Origin: Meandrina meandrites
Lineage: Eukaryota > Cnidaria > Anthozoa > Scleractinia > Meandrinidae
Assembly: GCA_963693305.1 (NCBI GenBank)
Contig: OY855905.1
Span: 20,154,437 to 20,218,436, forward strand
Length of the DNA stretch: 64,000 nucleotides
Direction: 5' to 3'
Within the stretch, counting starts at the first letter, position 1. The number at the start of each line of letters is the position of its first letter. Shown one piece after another: positions 51,386-63,191 of this stretch. The position numbers were made by a program, and so were the translations under genes. Below the pieces are notes generated by a model that was not told the origin of the DNA, did no database searches, and was given only the letters and a program-made list of their open reading frames with translations.

Positions 51386-54300
51386 ATGGCGGCAATGAAC
51401 GCAGCCGCTATCTGGCTAATTATAGCCGCAGTTGTGGGGATTGTTTTACTTATTGCCACAATAGTGGCGAACAGAAGTCAAAAGAAAAAGAAGAAGGGTA
51501 AGTCTGTTGATACTATTTTCAACTATTTCAACGGAGAAGTTTATAACCAAGTGTTTCATGGCTGCCTTTTAGTGCTACGTCAGCTCAATCATTCATGAGC
51601 TAAAGTTAAGTCACCTTCTGACCTAAGGAAAAAGATAGAAATACACCACATGAGATTTGATGTCGTTGACTTTTTGATATAGCAAGACACCCAACTGATG
51701 TTGTGTTATTCCATGACTCATAAATTGCTGTAGTTAACGTATTTTTAAGCTTGTCTTTTATTTTCTTTATCCACAGACCTTGCTTTTCCTTAAATTCAAT
51801 TTGTAGTCGAATGATGCAGGTTTCGCTCCCACCGAGTTCGCTCCCTACCTTTTTCAAGTTCACCCCCACCGATCACTAAGTAGTGACGCTTAAAGAACGA
51901 GAAACATTCTAGATAGTTTTTCTTATCCTCAAATAACGAGAAATATTCTAGATAGTTTTTTCTCACGTGTAAAGAACAAGAAATATTCTAGATAGTAAGT
52001 GTACTTGGGAGCGAACGCGGTAAGTGTACTCTGAAAGTTGGGTGCAAACTCGGTGGGTGCGAACACGATTGGGAGCGAAACCTCCTGCTACCTTGTAGTC
52101 TGCTGTACCTTATCTTAATCCTTGAATATATCTTATGTTTTCCAATAATATGTTAACTTAAAACAAATGCAAAAAAGAAAAGTACAGTGATGTAAAAAAA
52201 TGACGGATTTTGAAAATCCTGGCACTCCCAGAATAATATACTTTCCTGCCCTTTGACTCAGTTATTTTCAAAGTGCTTGTCATACCTTTTATTGGCCAGA
52301 ACTTAATAACTGGTTTCTGACTGGGACATCATGCTATAATTTGATGGGAAGCCGCGGGTTTCGCCCATAACGAGTTTCGCCCCATGAAGCGCTTCGCCCA
52401 GAAGCAGGCACGCTAAACACATGAGTATACCTCGTTCTTAAATCCATGAGCCGAAACAAGCGTGCTAAACACATGAGTATACCTCATTCTTATCCATTCT
52501 CGTTCTGGGCGAAACAATGTGTGACGAAACTCACTATAAGCATTTGATGATAGCTTTGAAAAAGTGAAAAGAAAGAAACAATTTTTTGGTTGTTCTTAGG
52601 TGCATCCAGGCAACAAGAACAGGCAGACAATGTCAGAGAGGTTGGTGGAGCAAGAAGACGCCAAAGAAATGCTATGTCAAGAATGAGAAGAGCACAGAAT
52701 GATGATGATGATGATGATGACGACGAGGATGATGAATACGAAGGTGATACAGAGATCTGTTGATCAACTGCCTCAAAAGAAGTTCTTGATTTATGGGTTT
52801 GAGTATACAGCTATTTCGAGAAAGGTTGTCGGAAAAAAAGCATCAAAGTGCACGCGACAAGACCGAAAGGTGGTCTGGGTATTCACTGGAATTTTGCATA
52901 TTGGCCTAGTTTTGCATATTGGCCAGGTTTGTATTTTTGCACGTGGAAAATTTGTGTTTTCCTCTCAGGGGCCGATATCTTTAGCTTTACTTTTACAGTC
53001 GCATGTCTTTGAGTAAGGAAAATCCTTCTAAACTTCAGAGGGGCTAAACGTACCTTATTTCTATATGTCTGAAAAGAAAGAAGACCTGAAATTCGCGCTT
53101 ATTTTGTCGTTATATCTCATTAGTATTCAACACATGCAGAAGCCGGGGAGTAGCTCAATACGTCTACCCAAACTACCTTTCGAAATTGGCTAGTGCAGTT
53201 TTGTGCATTTTTCTGACAACGTTTCTCGAAATAGCTGTATATAGTTAAACCATCACCATCATCATTGCCTGTAGCCCTGTATGGGGCAAAGGCCACAAAT
53301 AAGCACCCTCCAGTCATCACGGTCCTGGGCCAGTCATTGCAGTTCTCCCCTTGTGTAGCCGTATAGTTAAATAATCAAGGCTGCTGCCTAACGGTCGCCC
53401 GGTAGCCTGGGGCGCCTAAGTTACGAGTGTGGGCGACTAAATTTTTTTCAAGGAGCCCAGATGGGCCTGAGTATCTATTTTCCATTCTCATCTAATGACT
53501 TCCATTTCCTTATAACTTTGTTCCACTGGCGTACGATATATCCCGTTCAAAGCAATAAGTGCTTCATTTCAAAACGGAAATACTACAATTTTCCACAATT
53601 GAGATAATTTTAGCGTATCAAATACCTAATGTGCCTTTGCAAAATTAAGCAACTTCGAAAACCGTTTATTTTCAAGTGTTTAGGACTGGGACCGACTCCC
53701 AAATATGGAATGAAGAATGAATGGTATTAATACTACTACCCCACCCGCTCCCCTTTGATCGACCATGGCTACTTTTAGGCCGGGCTCCTAAAGTAATGGC
53801 TTGGACTCCTAACTTTTGTTGTTAGGAGCCCGAAGGGCTCCTTAGAAATTACCTTAGGCAGCAGCCTTGATGATGCAATAAAATAACATTTTGACTGAAG
53901 TAAGATGTATAGTGGTATCTGGTCAGATCGCTACATGGTTAGATTGGTCCCAACCAAAGTCATGTTGCCCCACTGAAAAGGTCATATTGCTCCAAACTGG
54001 AGTGAAGTTGTTTTATGTAGGGCGGGCGATCTGACTTTGGTTGTAATATGACTGGTAGCGATGTAACCATGGGGTGATGTAACCACAATTCTGTATAGTG
54101 TAACTGGATTAATTTACTGTGTCAGTAATTAAAAAAATTAACAGCAACAATTTAGTATATAAAGTTACATAATTTTGGCATAGCTGCAATAATTCAAGGT
54201 GAAACTGGAAAATTAGTCTTGAGGAATGTAAATCACAGGCTAGAAGCTGTTTTGAAATAAATTCAATTCACTCTTTACTCTGTAATAATTTTGTCACTAC

Positions 54301-56877
54301 AGGTGCTGGTGGAGAAAGTTACTCCATGGGGCTTGATAACCAGATGCCTGTTGGAAAGATTGGAGCTAAAAAACAAAGAAGGCTTGAAATGAAAGAAGAG
54401 AAGAAACTTCTAAGAGAGGTACAAAGAAATCATACTCTGAGTAATGGTAACATCCTATTTTTGTTCATCATGTACATGTAGTTATGCAGAGAGTAGGGTA
54501 AAAGAGAGAAAATGTGAAATGCTGATACCATCCATCATTATCTTACAAGATATCTCTCTTGCTCTGTAACATGATCTTAACTTAAAATAGATTTTGTTCC
54601 TTGTGTATAACTATGTTTTCTTTTATAAGCAAATGGAGGCTGAAAGAGAAGACCGAAAACAGCGTGAAGCCTTACGAGAAGAAGAAAGGAAGAGACTGGA
54701 GGAGCGAAGAAGAATAGAACAAGAAAAACTGGTTTGTACCTTAAAGTAGTGATTATTGGAGAAATTATCAATGAGTGTCTTTTAAAAGTCAAATCATGAT
54801 TCATAATCTTTGTTTGTTGCATTGTTGTTTCTTGTCTTGCATTAACTTGGAAGAATCTGTTTCTTTAATTTTTTTTCAGGAAGAGGAAGAGCGCAAAAGG
54901 AAAGAAGAACAAGAGCGCAAGGAACATGAGGAATATCTGTTGTTAAAAGAACAGTTTACAGTAGAAGATGAAGGAATTGGTGAAACTGCTGAGGAGGCAA
55001 GTGTTAATACCATGCTTTTAATATATCACATTAAGTGGTGTACAGAGTGGCAGGAAATTGGTAAAAATTATGTCACACATGTGTGGATAATGACAATATC
55101 ACACATGTGTGGATAACAGTGGGATATTGTTTTTATTGATTTCCTACTATTCAATATACCACTAAATTTTAAATAATAAAAAGAAAATTACATGGTCGCT
55201 TGGAGGTACGAAATTTCTCTTCTCATGTTGTAAAATATTTCGTGCACTTAAAGGGAAATTTCATATCTCCACGTGGCCATGTAATATCCTCTAGTATATA
55301 CCTGCCACTTGATGTGTTGCCAGACAATCTCATACATGTACAGTAGTTCCAGATCTTTTGTTGGCTGATGTGCTGGTTGCAGGGTTGTCAAAAATAGCTG
55401 GCAAAAATCACCTCCCACTTTGTGTTTTTGGTTGACTGAACTCTGCTATGATGTCCTCTGATTCTTTTGTAAAAGAAAATCAACCACCCAACTTTCTGAC
55501 AACCCTGTGATTGTACTGACAAGTAACAAAGTTGTTATTTGTGTTTGCGTCTTGTTATTGTTCAATAGCTTCACTTGAATACAGTGTAGTTTTCAGCATA
55601 TTCTGAAAAATTTGCTATTTGAAGGGTTGGGGAGAATATCAGTGGCTTATCAATGTGTAAAGTATAAGAATAAAATGGTCTTCTTACTGTGAATACATGT
55701 AGGTCAGACATTTCTTACATTACTAAATATTGGAAGCATTTGTTTTTTAAATAAGTACAGTAAATATCTTTTAAGGTAAATCCCCTTATTGGTGGAAAAT
55801 ACCATATTTATTCTTGTAGCGTGCTTACTCAACAGTCTTTGTATTGATATATTTGAGAAGAAATAAGACAGTGATTTAATTAGAGTTTGCGAGTGCATGA
55901 TGCAGTATGTCTTTGTCTTTGATATCTTGAAATCCTTGAATCTACCAAATTTAAAGGTGTCAGAAGTGGAAATTTCTTTCTCTTTTACAGTATGCTTATC
56001 ACTTCCTTGGAATATTTATGTTGATGATTTTTGCTTGTTGTTTGTTTCAGTCTGAAGCTCTTCTTGAGGAATTTGTCAACTACATTAAGGTAATTATTGA
56101 AGATTGACAATTAAAAATACTGTGTTAACAGCGCTGTTTATTCTTCTAAGCTACAATCACTCCTATCATCGTTTGATTTTAGAACACTAAAGTGGTGTTG
56201 CTAGAGGAGCTGGCTTGTCAGTTTGGTCTGCGAACACAGGATGCCATTGATAGGCTTCAGTCTTTACAGGACATGGAAAGGATAACAGGTACCATTCTAT
56301 AGGGTGGAGCGAGCATCAAGCTTTTGGAGAGAGTAGTTGCATGTTTTGTATCAAGGCTGAAAAATAAACTTGAATTACAGTTTGCCCTTCGGAGAGACAA
56401 CTCTCAAACTGTGCTTGCCCAGGCAGATACATGTCTCGCTAGGATTCCTTTTACGTCCTGAGTCAGAGGGCTGGCTTGTACCTTTGCTAATTAGAATGTT
56501 AGAATGCCCAACAGGAAAAATCTGCTTTCCCCGGATGACCAGACAGGACTTTTTTCCAGCCCTGGGTATTCCTCATTGTGGTTACCAATAGCCATTAGGT
56601 AGAAGAGAATTATAAAATGTATTTATACATCCTTTTATTGTCAAAACATAAGTAAAGACCACTAACTGTTATAATTATTATTCTTTCAGGTGTAACAGAT
56701 GACCGTGGAAAGTTTATTTACATCTCTCCTGAGGAACTGCAAGCTGTGGCAAAGTTTATCAAACAACGTGGACGAGTTACAATCAGTGAACTCGCAGAAA
56801 GCAGCAACACACTTATCAACCTACAGACAGATAAGTCGCATACAGAATCTGCACTAACGGCTCAAGTGTCTGCATAA
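51386..56877 (+). CDS. DDRGK1: DDRGK domain-containing protein 1 (UFBP1), UFMylation adaptor
   Basis: Exons: 51386-51497, 52600-52743, 54303-54418, 54630-54731, 54880-54996, 56051-56089, 56183-56288, 56690-56877 (TAA), all in phase; product 307 residues (human about 314). The start ATG is in [20 protein letters not shown], an N-terminal membrane anchor. Then come a basic region, an acidic Asp run, and a long charged coiled coil (exons 3-5). The C-terminal domain has [12 protein letters not shown] and the family signature [11 protein letters not shown]. Known role: ER-anchored partner of UFL1 in UFM1 conjugation, ribosome quality control and ER-phagy. Intron 5 uses a GC donor (GAG|GCAAGT). The exon with repeated GAT codons (52707-52730) is likely length-variable. 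Confidence 0.95.
51816..52088. mobile_element. Foldback MITE in DDRGK1 intron 1
   Basis: Ends GCAGGTTTCGCTCCCACCGA and, in inverse, GCAGGAGGTTTCGCTCCCAA. The interior has three tandem copies of GAAA(C/T)ATTCTAGATAGT. Confidence 0.65.
52340..52545. repeat. Repeat with duplicated CACGCTAAACACATGAGTAT unit
   Basis: The unit occurs at about 52428 and 52470, flanked by TTTCGCCCA and TGGGCGAAAC in inverse orientation. Probably a degraded foldback element. Confidence 0.5.
52804..53242. mobile_element. Foldback MITE in DDRGK1 intron 2
   Basis: TATACAGCTATTTCGAGAAA at the left, its near inverse TTTCTCGAAATAGCTGTATA at the right; the arms continue through GACCGAAAGGTGGTCTGGGT against ACCCAAACTACCTTTCG. 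Confidence 0.65.
53375..53870. mobile_element. MITE with TCAAGGCTGCTGCCTAA ends in DDRGK1 intron 2
   Basis: 17-bp perfect terminal inverted repeats; subterminal AGGAGCCC words also face each other. No target duplication was recognised. Confidence 0.65.
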
Positions 56878-58540
56878 GGTTATTGACAGAAATATTGTGA
56901 CAAATAATGGCAGAGGTTTCTAAGTCTGAGGTGCATGTACACTGTATTTAATATATTAAAAGCCCTGTGTCAAGACTGTCTGTAACCCAGTGATCTGAGG
57001 AAGGCATCCTGTGGTTTTGAGATACTGGCAAGCAGCTTCCAAACCTTCAATTATTTTATTTCAGGAGTTACATTTTTTATTTCTAAGGAGGTTAGATTAG
57101 TGTTAGTCTGTTGTTATGCACATCATTCAGGATTGAAGCGACCAGAGTACATGTACTGAGTTTGTTATAATTTAAAGCATGAGAGGGTGTTTCATCACAT
57201 TTCCAAACACCAAGAAGAGAGTTGAAAATACAGTGTGCAGCAGAGTATTTTTGACGAACTTTGAGGTGTTTGGAAATGTGATGAAACACTCTCTCGAGTG
57301 TTTGATTATATATCTTCTCAATCGAAAATTAAAGTCCAGAGAAAACAGAGAAATAAAAATAATTAATCGTAAAATCTATGCCAATAAGATCAAATTTTCA
57401 AACCACTTTCACAGTTCAGATTTCCTTTGTTTTTACTTGATGAATTATTAAATAAATTAGTTTGAGAAATGACAAATAAATAAATTTGACAAGCTTGCAT
57501 CATTTGCCCTCCTTGTTTTGATTAGGATTAAGAGATTTGTTTACAAACAATTCTTGCAAAGAATGAACCAGAAAGGAACCAGTGGCCTAATAGTTTGTCA
57601 GCAATAGTACGTCAGAATAGCAGTAGGCCAAGTAGTCACTTGATCCGCAATCTCACACCGTGCTTGGCGTCACAATGTTACTTTTTATCAATCCTGGAGT
57701 ATAAATGCAGAGATGACAACTTAAAAACAGAATTATTTAAAACCAGGTGATAGCCAATTTTGTATTAACTTATTCTTAAAGGTGCCTCTCCTTAGGCCCC
57801 AAAACAGGATGAAAAAATATATATCAGGTACACATCAAATGTCTAAAAAGTTTCCCTTGAGATCAGCCAGTAATAAATAGATCTGAAAACATGTATTTCA
57901 AGCACTCTTTCATATCTGGGAGATTAGCTGACTTGTATGGGAGACTGGGAGGTTCAATCTGTATTTGGGAGACTCCGAATAATGCTTCAAAACAAAAAAA
58001 GAGTAAGTGCCAGCAGTCGTGGTTCACTCGGAGATGAACATTTAACTTTTGACGGGAGTGGGGGATGGGCAATTTCTTCTGAGTTGAGATTTTTTACCAT
58101 TATAACCACATTTTTCCCGTGCTTACTTGTGCACTATTTTTTGTTCTACTCTTCTTGTGCAAGAATTTTTTTCATAATTGCCCACCCCCCCCCCCTTTCA
58201 AAACCTAAATGGTCCACCCCTAAGCTAATGAAGACTAGCCTTTGCCATTCTTGCATTAGTCCCTTATGAACTGAATTCATGACAATAAACTGGTACAAGT
58301 TTGAACTTATAAGATTTGTAATTTTCTGCCAGTATAAGTTTTTTTTTAAGTATTCCTGGGATTTTGTTACAAGGTTATATTGTTGTAGATGTACCAAAGG
58401 TTTAATCTCCCTCAGCATTTGTGCCAATTTTCCCAGTGTTTTGCAAGCACTACACACAATGTAGCCATGCTTACAGAAGCCGCAGTAATAAGACAGGGTC
58501 ACCCAGCACACTAAGCGACCTGCAGCAGCAGCAGTATGGT
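56878..58540. other. 3' flank of DDRGK1 with repeats, no supported gene
   Basis: It presumably includes the DDRGK1 3' UTR. It holds the foldback at 57181-57295 and a C-rich tract near 58183-58195. No other exon is supported. Confidence 0.45.
57181..57295. mobile_element. 115-bp foldback MITE
   Basis: Arms of about 31 bp (GAGAGGGTGTTTCATCACAT facing ATGTGATGAAACACTCTCTC), the interior about 54 bp. Confidence 0.75.
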
Positions 58541-58542
58541 AA

Positions 58543-59009
58543 CAGGGTTCGCACAGTCTTGAAAAGTCCTTGAATTTTAGGGGGAGTCCTTGAAAAGTCC
58601 TTGAATTCCATTTTTCCTTGAAAAGTCCTTGAATTTCTGTGTAAGTCCTTGAAAAGTCCTTGAATTTTCTTCAACTTTAAAAATAGTGCCGTCGAAACCA
58701 AATTGCTTTGCATAGACTATGGTATTCTTTTCCTATGTAAAGCACCTTCAAACTCTAAAACACGGTTGTAAAAGCAGCCAATAACGAGAAAAGACAAGAA
58801 TGTAGAGAAGGAGATGGAACAAACACATTTATAGCATTTAAATACCTTCAAGAATGTAGAGAAGGAGATGGAGCAAACACATTTACAGCATTTATATACC
58901 ATCTGTTAAATTACCCCCCTGGTAGGGGGTCCTTGAAAATTCAATTTGGTCCTTGAATAGTCCTTGAAAAGTCCTGGAAAAATGGTTACGATTTTTTGTA
59001 CGAACCCTG
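58543..59009. mobile_element. DNA transposon remnant with CAGGGTTCG ends and CCTTGAAAAGT repeats
   Basis: The ends CAGGGTTCGCAC and, in inverse, CAGGGTTCGTAC are flanked by GGTAA on both sides (58538-58542 and 59010-59014). Inside are many AGTCCTTGAAAAGTCCTTGA units and a two-copy 54-bp tandem repeat (CAAGAATGTAGAGAAGGAGA at 58795 and 58849). No transposase. Confidence 0.65.
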
Positions 59010-59135
59010 GGTAAAACAGAAATCATAAAATCATGACAAAGAGCAGTTTTACAATGATTGAGATATCAAAAAATTTATTGGGGAAAGCTGTGGGAAACAA
59101 GTGGAAGCTTCAAACCCAGTTAGCTACTATCAGAG

Positions 59136-59195
59136 GCTGGTGGCCTAATGGTTAGTGCGCTGGACTCTGAAAAAAGCAGTCTGAGTCATAGGTTA
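59136..59195 (+). mobile_element. tRNA-derived SINE fragment
   Basis: GGTGGCCTAATGGTTAGTGC (A box) and GCTGGACTCTGAAAAAAGCA form a tRNA-like head similar to the copy at 25213. Confidence 0.5.
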
Positions 59196-59778
59196 ATATG
59201 TCAATCAACACTTAGATGCCGGCCGCTGCATAGTTGGAAAAACCGCATTGAAACACAAGGTCACAGGTTTTTCACTTTACGGACCTCCCAGTCAGCATAT
59301 AACATCTAAGTACTGTATTGTGTATAACAAGTAAGTTTATTGTCAGTATTGTATTGTAAGTACTGTGCGATTGTAAGTTAAGTCATTGTAAAACTGCCTT
59401 CCTTGTGTCTTGTGTTAAAACAAGCAACAATGATGAACAAAATGATATTATTATCAAACTGTTTTAAAATAGTCAATAGTTTTATTACACATTTCTCCAT
59501 TAAAAACAGAAGATAGTGGTGTAATTATAATATGTCCAAATGTCTGATTCAATAAAATTAAGGCCATGTTTAATTAATTACTTAATTAATTCAATGAACT
59601 GCTATTGGGACAAATATGTGAATGCTGGTTTGCTTCTTAACAATAACAGATTGAGATATGCATGTGTCAGTGATATGATTTACAGATTCATAGAATGACA
59701 AGTTACAAGACAAGACATGACAAGATATTTACACACTTAAAAGTTAAATCAAATGGACAAATAATGGACAAATCAAAA

Positions 59779-60071
59779 CATAGTTAATAGAGGGAAATGG
59801 TTATGAAGCCTGGCAAAGTTCTTTGTTGTAGGTTTTTGTTCGCTATTTTGGGGGTTGACCGTGCACAAAACCTGACAAAATACAATAGGTGGTTACGCGT
59901 GTTCATACAACTAACCAATAGAAACATTGCGATTACGTAATTCATGCATAGTGTATGAGCGCACAACAAAAGATGTGCAGGGTCGTGGACCTTCCAACCT
60001 CAATCTTGGCCTCTTTGTTTGCTCCTTTGATGTTTGCCGGGCTTCCTAACCATTTACCTCTATTAACTATG
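59779..60071. mobile_element. Foldback MITE with CATAGTTAATAGAGG ends
   Basis: Arms of about 36 bp (CATAGTTAATAGAGGGAAAT; the right arm inverse reads CATAGTTAATAGAGGTAAAT), 293 bp in total. Confidence 0.7.
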
Positions 60072-61008
60072 ATCAAAATTTAAGGATTGTACAAGACTAC
60101 CAGCAACCTAAAAAGTAAAACATAAAACTCAAAGAGAGAAATAATGTATTATTAAAGATCCAGTTTGAATTCATCCTTTTCAGCAAATTTTGATTTATTA
60201 AGGTACATATAATATGCCATAAATTATATTTCACAAGGCTATTTGAAAGTTCTTGCAATGCGTTGATTTATATATTAAAAAATTTAAAAAATTGGGTTGT
60301 AAATGGTCTGGATTTAAAATGTTTTAAAATCTTGCATTTACCATGACTTTCATGGGTACAAATTCAATAAAACAACAGTTCCTTAGCATTAACCAAGAAT
60401 GTCATTTAATTATTCAATGACGTCTGCTGAGATTGTGGTGTTCCAGAAAATATCCATGGATACCCCTCCTGCAGAGGGTTTAATTTTTGGGGGCTTGGTT
60501 CCCCCACCAGTTAGCACCATGGTAGGGATGTTTTCTAGAACTGCACATTATGTAACGGAAAGCTGTGTGTATTTATGTGTACCACTTGCAGTGTATACAT
60601 TTTTCTTATTACACTGAAATGGGAAACTAGAAATCTGCATAAAAGCCAGTTGATTTTGTTGATGCTTCTGCCAGAGTCTACTATTAAAAACACTTGATCA
60701 ATTCATGTCTTCCCTGTAACTTTCACGAGCAGATGGGAATGAACAAACTGATCAAACCAAACTCTCCCAAGGAAATTGCAGTAAAGAGAACTCTAATGCT
60801 TATCTTATCTAACAAGAAGAAGGTTAATTTGTCTTCTCTAAACACGGTGTTGTGACAGGTCATGAGGAGCAAATTTATGCAGCCTGTTAACAAGAGCATA
60901 AGAGACACCATCGTGTATCTTGGCATTGCACATGGGTCTTGGTTTCAGAACTCTTGTGCCAATTTATGATCTTGGTTTCAGAATGCTGACAGCCTGTGTT
61001 GGGTACAT
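60072..61008. other. Intergenic stretch without recognised gene
   Basis: AT-rich, no supported exon. The 3' end of the HAD phosphatase transcript (minus strand) probably extends into it. Confidence 0.4.
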
Positions 61009-63191
61009 TCATCCCTTACTTTCAAGTCTTCCAACATCAGGATACCCTTCTAAATGCCGTACATCCACAAATTTGGCAAATCCACCTCTTTTGATTGCTT
61101 CTATACCAATGTCCCTGAAAAATAAAGTTTCATATATGTGCTTATCTGATATTTCTGTTGACCTTACCTCAAGACACCCTGCGAGCAGAACCCTTTCTTT
61201 TCCACTGATGTACTTGACAGGGCTCTGCAAGAATCGCGTCAAATCTTTGTTGAGCATGCGCGAGGCTTACGTGAGGCTTCCACAATAAGCTTGCGCGAGG
61301 ATCACTTCTTCTTAGCATGCACGCGTGGAAAGGCGTAACGGATTGTAAAAGACAAGCGTGAACAAAGTGTTTTGGTTAACAAATTCTTTTCTTCAAAGAG
61401 CGTCTGAATTCCTTTGGTAAAACATGTCAAGCACCGCTTGAGGTCTTGTAAGTGACTTTATGGTAGAGCTGTACGATTTTAACTGTGAAATTTCTTCTTG
61501 GTTTGCGAAAAAAGTAAAATCTTAAATGTTCCACAACTGCACGTGCACACAAACGGCAGAAGATGGCGAGAGCAATCGTCAGCTCTAGTGCTTTCGAGAG
61601 CGTACTGTGGGCTCCTTCTTGACCGTTGGTCTTTCCAAAAAGTTAATGTCCGTGCAGCAAAAACCGGTTTGATCTGGACTGATTAGCCCAAACTTTGGGG
61701 CTGCGGCAACTTCAAAGAAATGACACGATTTATGCAGAACCTCTTTTTCTTCCCAAATCTCAGCCGCAGGGAAGTTAAAAGAGGCTCTGCTCACAGGGTG
61801 ACCTCAAGATTAATTTTGTATATAACTTTTACATAGGGTAATTTTCCCCAGGGGTGTGGGGATCTTAAAAGTGGATATCCCTGGGATATTGTTCTGGTTT
61901 GCCATTTGAAAGACAACAAGCTTCTATATTTCCCCTTCCCCTAAAATCTCCCCTTCCCACAGGAAAAAGTTCAATCCCCCTGTATTCCCAGCATATCCCC
62001 CTCTCACCATACACTAGTATAAAAATTTGCCGTGGTATAAATGTAATGTGAGCCAAACATTTACTTAAGTGAAAAATTTTTAAACCCTATGGACATCAAG
62101 TGTTATGTGTGACAGCTGTTTTTTTTAATTCAACTATATATTTATAATACTCACGTATCTTCAAATGCCCAGCAGTCCTGTGGCTTCACGCCTAACCTTT
62201 TAGCAGCTGTCAAGAAGGCGTCAGGATTGGGTTTGGCATTTGGGTAATCTTCATTTCCAACAACTACGTCAAACAACTGACGAATGCCGGCCTCTGTTAA
62301 TGCTGCGTGGTTTAATAAAATATGAACAAATTATTTAAGGAATAGAACCTCAGTTCCTTTTATCCTGTATTTTATTCATCTCAGGGCCAAAGATATTAGC
62401 TTATTTGCGGTTGCTTAACTGACCTATGCAACTGCTTCTGCAAGCAAATTAAATGGAATGTCGATGGAATGTGCATATGCATGACTTAAAAAAATCAAAA
62501 CGTGAACAATAAATTCCCGTCATTTGAAAGCTATCGGTTCTAGTCTAAATATTTCTAAAAGCAGAATTAAAATTGGAAGGTCTTAAAAGGATTAAAGAAA
62601 GTCATGCGATCATCCTGCCTTATCGATACCCAGTGTAATCGCGTCAAAAATACCTAGAAAAGTCAAAGAGGAAACAGCGATGATGGACTTTGACCCCCGC
62701 GCCCGCTATCAAAAGCTATAAAGTGAAAGCAACTTGAGTTGAAGTAAATTTTTTTAAACTGTGCTAGAGTAAAAGAACAATTAAATCTACAGAGACAAAA
62801 AAAATGAGTTAACTTTTGTAATATTACCTTGCTCGACTTGACTTCGAGAACTGCCTGAAGCAACGGCAGTACGAATACCAAGGTGGCGAGCTTCCGTCGC
62901 AAATCGAACCACACAAGGTATAATTTTAACAGATCTCAGTCCTTTCAGAAAGAAGGCCCTCTTTCGAGCGTACACTTCAATAGGATCTAACGTGATTCCT
63001 TGTTCGTTTGCTAGTTCGCGAATGATTTCTCTACCAGGTACTCCCGCCAGGGCGTAGAAACTCTCTTTGTCGAATTTCAAGCCAGTTTCATTGCAGATCG
63101 CACACCACGCACTCCAGTGTAAAGGCATAGTATCCAGTAATGTCCCATCGCAATCAAATATCAGCCCTTTTACCTCAAGAGGTAGCGGCAT
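61009..63191 (-). CDS. HAD-superfamily sugar phosphatase, YqaB-like
   Basis: Three exons on the minus strand: 63191-62828 (ATG), 62302-62155, 61114-61009 (TGA), in phase, product 205 residues. HAD motif I is IFDCDGTLLDT (nucleophile Asp and acid/base Asp at about residues 13 and 15), followed by MPLHWSAW and a helical cap. Motif II is VASGSSRSQ, motif III is AKPNPDAF (Lys), and motif IV is WAFEDTDIGIEA. The end AIKRGGF and VDVRHLEG matches the DVR ending of E. coli YqaB, which dephosphorylates fructose-1-phosphate and 6-phosphogluconate; substrate here is inferred. Beta-phosphoglucomutase is less likely given the ending. GT-AG introns show it is an established host gene. Confidence 0.85.

Noticed and set aside
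55197..55290. Inverted GAAATTTC/TACGAAATTT segment in DDRGK1 intron 5
   Set aside because: A weak imperfect foldback without flanking duplication; too short and diverged to call.
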